Assembly (NCBI GenBank): GCA_024641365.1
Contig: JAHEDF010000269.1
Coordinates: 1 to 5,885, forward strand
DNA: 5,885 bases
Origin: Planctomycetota bacterium
GTDB taxonomy: Bacteria > Planctomycetota > UBA11346
Direction of reading: 5' to 3'
Positions within the stretch are counted from its first letter, which is position 1, and each line of letters starts with the position of its first letter. The position numbers and the translations under genes were made by a program. The notes below the pieces were generated by a model. The model had not been told where the DNA came from, searched no databases, and was given only the letters and a program-made list of their open reading frames with translations. Below are positions 1-5,885 of the stretch, piece by piece.

Positions 1-404
1 GGTGAATAGTCAGTCGCTTTCATAAAAACCGACATTACTTTTTCGGTTAGCTTTCCATTCACTTCGCTTGCTTTTTTGGCTTCAATCCAATCGGGATCAG
101 ATCGAAATGCTTTCCATGATTCAGCTGCAGCCTCACGGCTCTTATGTTGCAAAACGTAAATTAAGGTATTTTTTGCTTCTTCACCATCGGTAGGTGTCCA
201 ATAACCAATCATAGTCATGCCGTGTTTTTTAAATAATGCACAGGTGTGATTGCGAAAACGTGCATGTAATTCGTCTAATTTACCAGGCGGCGCAATATAC
301 GTGCGTAACTCATAGACAGTCCCCTCATCTTCTGCCCCGTGACTTGGAAGAGCGGTTAACATGAACAAAACCATTGAGAGTAAAAAAATAAAGACGCTAC
401 GCAT
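1..404 (-). CDS. Secreted NIPSNAP-family protein (3' end cut by window edge)
   Basis: This gene is partial: 134 complete codons are visible and the frame runs open off the window edge. The ATG at 404 is supported by TGAGG in the upstream strand, five bases before the start, the clearest ribosome binding site in the window. Residues 1-23 form a signal peptide: Arg2, a hydrophobic stretch from about 4 to 19, then PSHG with likely cleavage before Ala24, so export is expected. The remainder is one NIPSNAP domain (ferredoxin-like alpha/beta barrel). It shows VYELRTY at 30-36, the PPGK turn at 39-42, a conserved HGM...GYW stretch at 61-69 and SWKAFRSDPDW at 96-106. The visible end, ATDYSP, resembles the usual C-terminus of exported NIPSNAP proteins in Planctomycetota and Verrucomicrobiota, so probably only a few residues are missing. 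The biochemical role of bacterial NIPSNAP proteins is unknown. The gene follows lysA by about 70 bases and may have its own promoter. Family call is firm; function is open. Confidence 0.85.
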   Translation of the reverse strand, partial: MRSVFIFLLSMVLFMLTALPSHGAEDEGTVYELRTYIAPPGKLDELHARFRNHTCALFKKHGMTMIGYWTPTDGEEAKNTLIYVLQHKSREAAAESWKAFRSDPDWIEAKKASEVNGKLTEKVMSVFMKATDYS

Positions 405-414
405 AGGAGCCTCA
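399..414 (-). promoter_or_regulatory. Ribosome binding site of the NIPSNAP gene
   Basis: Read on the minus strand, the sequence is CTGAGGCTCCTATG. A GAGG core sits five bases before the ATG at 404. It is the only well-placed Shine-Dalgarno-like site among the gene starts here; the other starts rely on stop/start overlap or have no obvious site. This fixes the start and suggests independent translation initiation. Confidence 0.6.
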
Positions 415-476
415 GGTTAGTGGTGTAAGAAGCAGGATTTACAAAGCATATGCTGTTTGCACCTCGGTGAATAGAA
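405..476. other. Short lysA-NIPSNAP intergenic spacer with a 10-bp palindrome
   Basis: This 72-base spacer holds a perfect palindrome, AGCATATGCT, at 445-454, and a short CACC/GGTG inverted repeat at about 461-470. Neither is followed by a T-run on the minus strand, so I do not call a terminator. The palindrome could be an operator or part of a promoter for the NIPSNAP gene, but no convincing -35/-10 pair is visible. This is a weak, sequence-only observation. Confidence 0.3.
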
Positions 477-1697
477 TTACCACACATAGGCATCAAGTAA
501 TGTGGTTAATTCCTGCCGTGGTCGTGCAATGCGAGTTTCTTCCCCATCAATAACGATTTCAGCAGGAAGTGGTCTGGTGTTGTAGGTGCTTGCCATGCTC
601 ATGCCGTAGGCACCGGCATCACGGATAGCGAGCACATCACCTAATTCACACGTGGGAATAGCGCGATCCCGCGCAAATACATCACCGCTTTCGCAAATAT
701 TTCCAACGATATCGACAGGCTGCGTAGGTGCATCCGGACGCGAGCAGTTTTCAATACGATGATACGCATCATACATGGCAACACGCGCTAGATGATTAAA
801 TCCAGTGTCACAACCAACATAAGTTCGACCTGGAGCTTGTGTCGTATCAGGATTCTTTTTTATAGCAGTTACCGTGGTTAATAACGAACCAGCTTCAGCA
901 ACAAGAAAACGTCCTGGCTCTAATCGTAATTCAATAGTGCGACCAAACTGTTTGCTAAATGCCTGCATCATCGCATCGGCTTGGGCACCAACGGCACCGA
1001 CATTAATCGCGGATTGATTGTCTTTGTAGGGAATTCCTAGGCCACCACCAAAATCAATAAACTGCAAATTGGGTAATTCTTTAGCGACATCAATTATGAC
1101 ACTCATTGCTTGAGCAAATACGTCAGCGTCTAAAATACCGGAACCAATATGCATGTGGCAACCAATGACCGCGATGCCCGTTGCTTGTTCAATTCGTCGA
1201 ACCTCAGCAACTTGCGAATAATGAACGCCAAACTTGGTCATTGGACCAGCGGTACATATTTTTTCATGCGCACCGGCGCCGATATCGGGATTAAATCGCA
1301 CAGACGCTTTTTTTGCACCGCTTTTACCAAGTCGTTCCAAGCGATCTAAACTACCACAATTAATTAATACGCCTTGAGCTATCGCCTCTGCCTGCTCAGC
1401 ATCAGTCATGTTATTCTCAGTGTAGAGAATTAATTCTGGTTTTACTCCTAGACGTAAGGCAATTGCGACTTCACCAGGTGAGACCGCATCTATGCCATAG
1501 CCTTGGGCAATAATGGTCTTAACAACGGCTGGGCATGAATTTGCCTTAATGGCGTACAGCGGTTGAAATGGGCGATAAGAAAGTGCGTTTTTTAAAGCTT
1601 GCGCACGCGCACGAATGATTGCGAGATCATAAACGTACAACGGCGAACCGTAACGGGCGATAAGTTCTTGGGGGGAATGATGAGATGGATGCGTCAT
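477..1697 (-). CDS. lysA: Diaminopimelate decarboxylase
   Basis: This PLP enzyme of fold type III decarboxylates meso-diaminopimelate to L-lysine, the last step of lysine synthesis, in the cytoplasm. Numbered from the ATG at 1697 (406 residues, a normal family length), the signatures are in order. The PLP lysine Lys51 lies in YAIKAN. The HMHIGSG motif is at 181-187. The phosphate-binding DFGGGLG is at 215-221, EPGR at 260-263 and CESGD at 335-339, whose Cys serves the partner active site in the dimer. DAGAY is at 360-364 and YNTRP at 372-376. The N-terminal TIM-barrel and C-terminal beta domain are both complete. EPGR with CESGD favours diaminopimelate over ornithine or arginine as substrate. 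An in-frame GTG at 1715 would add six residues; neither start has a clear ribosome binding site, and I prefer the ATG. It follows the transglutaminase gene by about 60 bases and is probably co-transcribed. Confidence is high for function and moderate for the start. Confidence 0.95.
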   Translation of the reverse strand: MTHPSHHSPQELIARYGSPLYVYDLAIIRARAQALKNALSYRPFQPLYAIKANSCPAVVKTIIAQGYGIDAVSPGEVAIALRLGVKPELILYTENNMTDAEQAEAIAQGVLINCGSLDRLERLGKSGAKKASVRFNPDIGAGAHEKICTAGPMTKFGVHYSQVAEVRRIEQATGIAVIGCHMHIGSGILDADVFAQAMSVIIDVAKELPNLQFIDFGGGLGIPYKDNQSAINVGAVGAQADAMMQAFSKQFGRTIELRLEPGRFLVAEAGSLLTTVTAIKKNPDTTQAPGRTYVGCDTGFNHLARVAMYDAYHRIENCSRPDAPTQPVDIVGNICESGDVFARDRAIPTCELGDVLAIRDAGAYGMSMASTYNTRPLPAEIVIDGEETRIARPRQELTTLLDAYVW

Positions 1698-1757
1698 AGA
1701 GCGCGGCAGCGTCACGATCGTAGCCGCAGAACAAGCCTTGAATTAGAATCAGCTCAA

Positions 1758-3743
1758 CTACGACCGTGTCTGTTTTTCAGTCGTGTGTTTTTGAGCTGGC
1801 TGCTGTGGTTCTCGTTTGGCGCGATTGGCACTTCGGATTGCATCATAAGGCCATGGCTCTGGTAATGGTCCATTACCATAACGTGCAGCTAAATGGGCCT
1901 CTAAATGTATCTGTAAATCAATGCCTGTTTTTAATTCTAATGCAGAGGTGACATCGCTGAGCGTTGTGGCGGGCTTCACATTAACGCCCATCGAAAGCGC
2001 TAGGCGGATGAGATCATCGTTTCGCCGCTGCAATTCAGCTAAGCGCGGATCGCGGATAATGGCCCCACGTTGGCGACGTACAAAAAATACGATGGCAACA
2101 ATTAATACTAGGCAGCCACCAGCGATGACAGGCCACCAGTTTTCAGCGAGTGTAATTAAATTTTCCTTTTCTTTATCAGCAATTGGTGCGAGGGCTTTTG
2201 GTTCTGGTTCATTATCAGGTTTTACACCGTCATTATCTAAATTAATGCCAGCGGTAATGCGCCTGTTTCGGATCGATGGAGTTGGATCAAAACGTTGCCA
2301 CCGTCCCTCCGCATTTACGACCTCAATCCAGGCATGGGCATGTAATCCGCGAAAAACTACGCCACGATCATCAATTTCATCGCTTGCAAACCCAGCTACA
2401 CAACGCGCTATGTGCCCAGCACGCCGCAATAAAAGCACTGCTGCGGTTGAAAAATATTGACAGTGACCTCGACGCTCCTCGAAGTCATTGCCAAATAAAA
2501 AGCTTTTTAATACACCGCCAGGTCCAGGTGCTGGAGGTGGTAAATTTTCTAAATCGTAATGGCAGCGTCCTTGCAAAAATATTTTTATGAGCAGCGCAGC
2601 ACGCTCAGGGCTCACGTTTTTCCACCGCGCATCTTCGATGTCTTGCCACGGTAAATTCTGCAGAGACGAATCGACTCTTTGATATTTAGCAAACGATTTT
2701 GGATCAGCTTGTAATTGTCCATCATCAAAGTCGACGCGATAAAGACGTAACGCTTCTCCTAATTGTGGACGATAGCGATTGCCATCCCCATCAACGACCA
2801 AGCCATCTAACTCAATGGCGTCGCCACCATCTGGGCGCAGCACCACATCAGTGCGGCTTGGCATGCGTAAAATATGTGCCCAACGCGTCGGTTGGTGGGT
2901 TGGAGGCGGAGCTTGAACAAGCGGGTTATTACTATCTGGTTTCCATGACAAAGCTGAGCCTTTTAATTCTAATTGTGAGAGGGCGAGCGCGCGTAAATAC
3001 ACCATCTCAACCGGGTCTGCACCCGTTTCCCAGGTTAATCGTGCAGCAATGCGCGGGTCACGATCAACTGAATTGTGGTCCCCAATTGATAAACTTTCCT
3101 CTAGTCCAATGACGACTGGTCCAAATTGTGTACTCGGTGCAGTCGCCGGCTTATGCGTGGCGTGATAATGTGCAGTTTCTTCCACTAACCAGCTGCCAAG
3201 TGACAAGGCTGCTAATACGACAATGCAAACCGGCACCACAGCCCAACGAATAATTGATGTGGCAATTTGTGATTTTAATCGAGAGCTTGCGCGAGCAGGA
3301 ACGGCCCCGCTTAACCAGCTGTCCATTCCTAAAGCAGCCAGTCCAATTGGAACAGTAATTAAAATTGCAGAACCGGCCTGCGGTAATCGCGACATGAGTA
3401 ACAATTCGACGATAACCAAACTTAATACCCAGCGCAACATGGCCAGACGACTTGGAACTAATAGCCAATAAGCAATGGCTATGCCTGCCGTTCCGTGCAT
3501 GGCATCCTGATTATTTGCTGGAACTAATTGCCACCACACCAATCCTGTAACTGTCACTAATAAAAACTCTGGAAGAAAGATGCGGCGAACCCAGCGAGGT
3601 GCCAATTCAGCAAGCATACCTGTTATATAAATAATAATGACGGCATTTTCGCTACTTGGATGAAATGCGCATAAATAGAGAGCGATGCAAGAATAAAAGG
3701 TTAAGTGACAAATTGATAAGGGGGTTAAATGGCCAATAATCAT
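1758..3743 (-). CDS. TgpA-like membrane transglutaminase-fold protein
   Basis: This is a multi-pass membrane protein with a transglutaminase-like domain, as in Pseudomonas aeruginosa TgpA. From the ATG at 3743 it has 661 residues, close to TgpA's length. Residues 1-187 contain about seven hydrophobic segments (roughly 1-27, 33-48, 60-74, 84-97, 102-117, 124-140, 164-187). A linker follows, then the transglutaminase core at about 370-490. Its catalytic triad is visible: Cys428 in GHCQYFST, His470 in HAHAWIEV and Asp486 in FDPTPS. A further transmembrane helix lies at about 536-555, followed by a soluble charged tail of about 100 residues. Such cores usually face the periplasm and may act as protease or transglutaminase; the substrate is unknown. 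An upstream GTG at 3767 is also in frame, but the ATG fused to the DUF58 stop as TAATG, preceded by GGCGGG, is the better start. Intact triad and standard neighbours make the family call firm. Confidence 0.92.
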   Translation of the reverse strand: MIIGHLTPLSICHLTFYSCIALYLCAFHPSSENAVIIIYITGMLAELAPRWVRRIFLPEFLLVTVTGLVWWQLVPANNQDAMHGTAGIAIAYWLLVPSRLAMLRWVLSLVIVELLLMSRLPQAGSAILITVPIGLAALGMDSWLSGAVPARASSRLKSQIATSIIRWAVVPVCIVVLAALSLGSWLVEETAHYHATHKPATAPSTQFGPVVIGLEESLSIGDHNSVDRDPRIAARLTWETGADPVEMVYLRALALSQLELKGSALSWKPDSNNPLVQAPPPTHQPTRWAHILRMPSRTDVVLRPDGGDAIELDGLVVDGDGNRYRPQLGEALRLYRVDFDDGQLQADPKSFAKYQRVDSSLQNLPWQDIEDARWKNVSPERAALLIKIFLQGRCHYDLENLPPPAPGPGGVLKSFLFGNDFEERRGHCQYFSTAAVLLLRRAGHIARCVAGFASDEIDDRGVVFRGLHAHAWIEVVNAEGRWQRFDPTPSIRNRRITAGINLDNDGVKPDNEPEPKALAPIADKEKENLITLAENWWPVIAGGCLVLIVAIVFFVRRQRGAIIRDPRLAELQRRNDDLIRLALSMGVNVKPATTLSDVTSALELKTGIDLQIHLEAHLAARYGNGPLPEPWPYDAIRSANRAKREPQQPAQKHTTEKQTRS

Positions 3744-3745
3744 TA
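3741..3745 (-). promoter_or_regulatory. TAATG stop/start coupling, DUF58 to transglutaminase
   Basis: The TAA stop of the DUF58 gene shares its last A with the ATG of the transglutaminase gene. GGCGGG lies seven bases before the ATG and can serve as a weak ribosome binding site. The arrangement suggests translational reinitiation and fixed stoichiometry. It argues for this ATG over the GTG 24 bases upstream, which has no ribosome binding site. Confidence 0.65.
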
Positions 3746-4831
3746 GCGCACCCGCCGTGGCAGCCACACTAACGAATCACATTCTGCTAATGTTAATAAT
3801 AATGGTTTGGGAGAAAAGGAACTGACATCAATGGTCTTGAGCGAAAGAACAATCGTGGCGCGATGGTTTGGAATTAAATCGGTTAGTGAACCATTTTCAG
3901 CACCGGCTAACGCCAGTGTTTCTAATAAACGTAACTTAGTGCCTTCTACGCCGTGCGGGGCAAAGTGACCGTAAAGGGCGACGTTCCATCCTTCACTACA
4001 AAAATAATCAACTAATGTGGCCGCAACAGCTATGAGTCTTTCCAATTTTCTAGCATCGGCACCGGTTGTCGTATCAATGACTAAAGCAAGGCGTCGGCAT
4101 CCCGCAGCGTGGCGTTCTGTAACTAATAATGAACGATGTCGAGCACTTGCTTTCCAATGAATGCGGTGTGGATGATCTCCGGGGCGATAATTTCTCAATC
4201 GCGCCAGCTCATCATCTCCGGGATCTGGTGTTAGGGATTGAGCTTCAATCCATTTATTAATGCGTGTCTTTAAATCACGTCGAATTCGACCGATAGCGGG
4301 TAAAACGATTATTTCCGCATCATGACTAATTTGTAAACTAGCCGACACCAAGCCAAACGGTTGACTAGTGCGAATGGTTAAGGGGGGTAAACGATTGAGG
4401 CCTCGTTTAGGAAATCGAGTAACCCACGAAGGCCGAGTGGGTAATTCATCCAACCCAGTTAATCGCGCCATAATATCAAAGCGGCGTTGTAGTGGTTGCC
4501 AAGCTTCAAGCGCAACTGGCGGCGAACCGAGTGGTGCCACGAGTGACGCGCCGACGGTAACTTCGTCTCCGGCATGGGGAGAATTAGGTAATATCCACGT
4601 TCCGCGAACGCCAGTGAGCGACCGAGGCGTTTTCCAAATAGCGACAGCTAAAGCGAGGACTAACCCGAGGGCTAATACCGCACCTAATGGTTTGGGTTGC
4701 CACACGGGCATCAATAAAGTAGCCGTTAATAAAAAAGCTTCAATTAAAACGAACCACCCTAGCCACGTAAAACGCGGACGAGCACCGATGGGCTCGCTGC
4801 GAGTCGTAGACGTAGAAGCTGGGCTAAGCAT
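3743..4831 (-). CDS. DUF58 domain membrane protein
   Basis: This 362-residue protein is of the DUF58 family, the usual partner of MoxR ATPases. After a Ser/Thr-rich, non-hydrophobic N-terminus it has two transmembrane helices at about 21-43 and 48-65, then a beta-rich region. That region includes SQPFGLV at 156-162, matching the family's DPFGL element. The diagnostic block is LRNYRPGDHPHRIHWKASARHRSLLV at about 212-237, shown here only as its landmarks: RPGD at 216-219 and HWKASAR at 225-231. A VWA-like segment follows, with ALVIDTTTG at 249-257. The metal-site pattern DxSxS appears as D253, T255, G257, so metal binding may be lost or altered. The ATG at 4831 has only AAGAGA, nine bases upstream, as a possible ribosome binding site, and that sequence can pair with the bases before the ATG. 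The gene lies 39 bases after moxR and overlaps the transglutaminase start. Its exact biochemical role is unknown; the family assignment is firm. Confidence 0.92.
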   Translation of the reverse strand: MLSPASTSTTRSEPIGARPRFTWLGWFVLIEAFLLTATLLMPVWQPKPLGAVLALGLVLALAVAIWKTPRSLTGVRGTWILPNSPHAGDEVTVGASLVAPLGSPPVALEAWQPLQRRFDIMARLTGLDELPTRPSWVTRFPKRGLNRLPPLTIRTSQPFGLVSASLQISHDAEIIVLPAIGRIRRDLKTRINKWIEAQSLTPDPGDDELARLRNYRPGDHPHRIHWKASARHRSLLVTERHAAGCRRLALVIDTTTGADARKLERLIAVAATLVDYFCSEGWNVALYGHFAPHGVEGTKLRLLETLALAGAENGSLTDLIPNHRATIVLSLKTIDVSSFSPKPLLLTLAECDSLVWLPRRVR

Positions 4832-4845
4832 AGAGATCGGTCTCT
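4832..4845 (-). promoter_or_regulatory. Small hairpin abutting the DUF58 start codon
   Basis: On the minus strand AGAGA and TCTCT pair around a CCGA loop, and the stem ends directly at the ATG. The 5' arm contains most of the only purine-rich ribosome-binding-like sequence (AAGAGA). If the stem forms, translation of the DUF58 gene would depend on ribosomes arriving from upstream. With only five base pairs it may be chance. Confidence 0.3.
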
Positions 4846-4850
4846 TGCGA

Positions 4851-4871
4851 TTAGATGTAATGGACAGTCAT
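4851..4871 (-). other. Six-codon ORF overlapping the moxR stop
   Basis: The moxR TAA stop is fused to an ATG as TAATG, but this ATG is one base out of frame with the DUF58 gene. It encodes only MTVHYI before a TAA at 4851-4853. Its stop is 19 bases before the DUF58 start. It could be a leader that carries ribosomes to the DUF58 start, or the remnant of an original DUF58 start lost to a one-base change. It is not counted as a real protein gene. Confidence 0.3.
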
Positions 4872-5839
4872 TAACGAGGAACTGGTACCGTTTCTAATAA
4901 ACCATGAATAACAGTATCAGTTTGCTGCCCAGCACGAGCTGAGACGCGATGCGCTAACGCGGCGACGCCTAATGCTTGGACATCTTCTGGAATCATAAAA
5001 TCACGACCTTTAATTAATGCACGCGCTTGCGCTGCCCGTTGTAATCCCAATCCAGCGCGGGGACTAGCGCCTTGTATCAATCCTTTTGCTTGGCGCGTGG
5101 CGCGCACTAATTCTAAAATATAATTACGTACACTCGCTTCAACGCGCACGGCGCGGGTGGCAGCGCGTAAAATTGCCGTACTATTTTCATCAAGAATTGG
5201 TTGTAATTTTGCTAGGTCATTTTCTGCACCATCATTGGTTAATAAATCCAACTCAGCTTTGCTTTCTGGGTAACCTAATTTGAACGCCAATAAAAACCGA
5301 TCTCGTTGGCTATCAGGAAGGGGATAGGTGCCTACGTGATCCAATGGATTCTGGGTAGCGACACAGAAAAAGTTATTTGATAAGGGTTTAGGTGTTCCTT
5401 CTACAGTGACCTGGCCCTCACTGAGGGCTTCCAAGAGGGCTGCTTGGGTGCGAGGCGGGGTGCGATTAAGCTCGTCAGCGAGTAGAATATCGCAAAAGAC
5501 AGGCCCGGGATGAAAGATAAATTGGTGGTCACGCTCATTATAAATTGAGACTCCGGTGACATCGGCAGGCATGAGGTCGGGGGTACATTGCAAGCGCCGA
5601 AAACTGCCCCCGATGCTTTGCGCTAAAGCCTTGGCCAGAGTGGTTTTACCGACACCAGGGATGTCCTCGATAAGAACATGCCCAGCGGCTAGAAAGGCGA
5701 CTTGTACCAGCTCCACTGATTCCTTGGAACCGCGATAGACACTGGTTATAGCGGAAGTCAGACGAGCGATTTCAGGGTGCGTTTGCATGGAGGATGGATT
5801 TGTAAGCTGAAGGGGGGAGAGGGCTGTCGTTGGCGTCAT
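4871..5839 (-). CDS. MoxR-family AAA+ ATPase
   Basis: This 322-residue soluble protein has normal MoxR length and all ATPase elements. Walker A (GVGKTT) is at 62-67 with Lys65. Walker B is ILLADE at 118-123, followed by the family-typical LNRTPPRTQAALLEAL. Sensor 1 is Asn164 in ATQNP. The arginine-finger region is DSQRDRF at 176-182, and sensor 2 is ASPRAGL at 258-264 in the C-terminal lid. MoxR ATPases are cytoplasmic hexameric remodellers or chaperones, often acting with DUF58 and VWA partners, which fits the next gene. The ATG at 5839 overlaps an upstream in-frame stop as ATGA. A second ATG at 5788 (residue 18) lies closer to the domain start, but neither has a good ribosome binding site. 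Coupling to the upstream gene favours 5839. The specific client protein cannot be read from the sequence. The symbol moxR is used loosely for this family, so none is assigned. Confidence 0.95.
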   Translation of the reverse strand: MTPTTALSPLQLTNPSSMQTHPEIARLTSAITSVYRGSKESVELVQVAFLAAGHVLIEDIPGVGKTTLAKALAQSIGGSFRRLQCTPDLMPADVTGVSIYNERDHQFIFHPGPVFCDILLADELNRTPPRTQAALLEALSEGQVTVEGTPKPLSNNFFCVATQNPLDHVGTYPLPDSQRDRFLLAFKLGYPESKAELDLLTNDGAENDLAKLQPILDENSTAILRAATRAVRVEASVRNYILELVRATRQAKGLIQGASPRAGLGLQRAAQARALIKGRDFMIPEDVQALGVAALAHRVSARAGQQTDTVIHGLLETVPVPR

Positions 5840-5883
5840 GATTGGTGAACGCCTACGGCCCCTCCAGGTTCATCTTGCTCTGG
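5836..5883 (-). CDS. Probable C-terminal end of an upstream gene (partial)
   Basis: Read from the window edge, one minus-strand frame gives PEQDEPGGAVGVHQS and then a TGA that overlaps the MoxR start codon as ATGA. A four-base overlap of this kind is common within operons and matches the tight packing of the following genes. Only 15 residues are visible, so no family can be named. The other two frames also reach stops (a TAG at 5853-5855, and an earlier TGA). The true upstream gene could therefore end in another frame, or there may be none. The call rests on the overlap alone. Confidence 0.35.
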   Translation of the reverse strand, partial: PEQDEPGGAVGVHQS

Positions 5884-5885
5884 CG

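Noticed and set aside
405..476. Possible terminator after lysA
   Set aside because: The palindrome at 445-454 has no loop and no following T-run on the coding strand, so a rho-independent terminator is not supported.
1698..1757. Possible promoter for lysA
   Set aside because: No convincing -35/-10 pair is visible in the 60-base gap; co-transcription with the upstream genes is simpler.
1921..2460. A 179-codon open frame on the plus strand
   Set aside because: It lies wholly antisense to the transglutaminase core, whose catalytic residues are intact on the other strand. Its product is basic and low in recognisable motifs, as expected of a shadow frame.
3151..3468. A 105-codon minus-strand frame inside the transglutaminase gene
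   Set aside because: It overlaps the seventh membrane helix and linker of the real gene in another frame and matches no family.
4368..4874. A 168-codon open frame on the plus strand
   Set aside because: It is antisense to the N-terminal half of the DUF58 gene. Its product is rich in Arg, Gly, Pro and Asn with no family resemblance, so it is a shadow frame.

Overview
All genes in this window lie on the minus strand, packed almost end to end. The window reads as ordinary bacterial chromosome. I see no mobile element, CRISPR array, tRNA or rRNA. Base composition looks close to balanced throughout, with no obvious foreign island. A secreted NIPSNAP-family protein ending in '...ATDYSP', beside a MoxR/DUF58/transglutaminase cluster, fits best with the Planctomycetota/Verrucomicrobiota group, probably Verrucomicrobiota. 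This is a judgement from family resemblance, not from a marker gene.

Layout in transcription order, from high to low coordinates: (1) the last few codons of an upstream gene, probably overlapping the next start as ATGA (5836-5883); (2) a MoxR-type AAA+ ATPase (4871-5839); (3) a DUF58 membrane protein (3743-4831); (4) a TgpA-like membrane transglutaminase (1758-3743), whose best start is the ATG fused to the DUF58 stop as TAATG; (5) after about 60 bases, diaminopimelate decarboxylase LysA (477-1697 or 1715); (6) after about 70 bases, a NIPSNAP protein with a signal peptide, cut by the window edge just before its expected end (1-404).

Genes 2-4 form a well-known conserved trio: a cytoplasmic MoxR ATPase thought to act as a chaperone or remodeller, a membrane-anchored DUF58 protein with a VWA-like C-terminal region, and a multi-pass protein with a transglutaminase-like protease fold outside the membrane. 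Their shared substrate is not firmly known. lysA makes lysine from meso-diaminopimelate, which is also a peptidoglycan precursor. Its place behind the trio may be a functional link to the cell envelope or simple read-through. The NIPSNAP gene has the best ribosome binding site in the window and may be expressed separately.

The most unusual detail is the moxR/DUF58 junction. A TAATG there opens a six-codon ORF, followed by a small hairpin abutting the DUF58 start codon. This could be a translational-coupling device or the trace of a one-base frameshift at the 5' end of the DUF58 gene. I found no convincing wholly new system.
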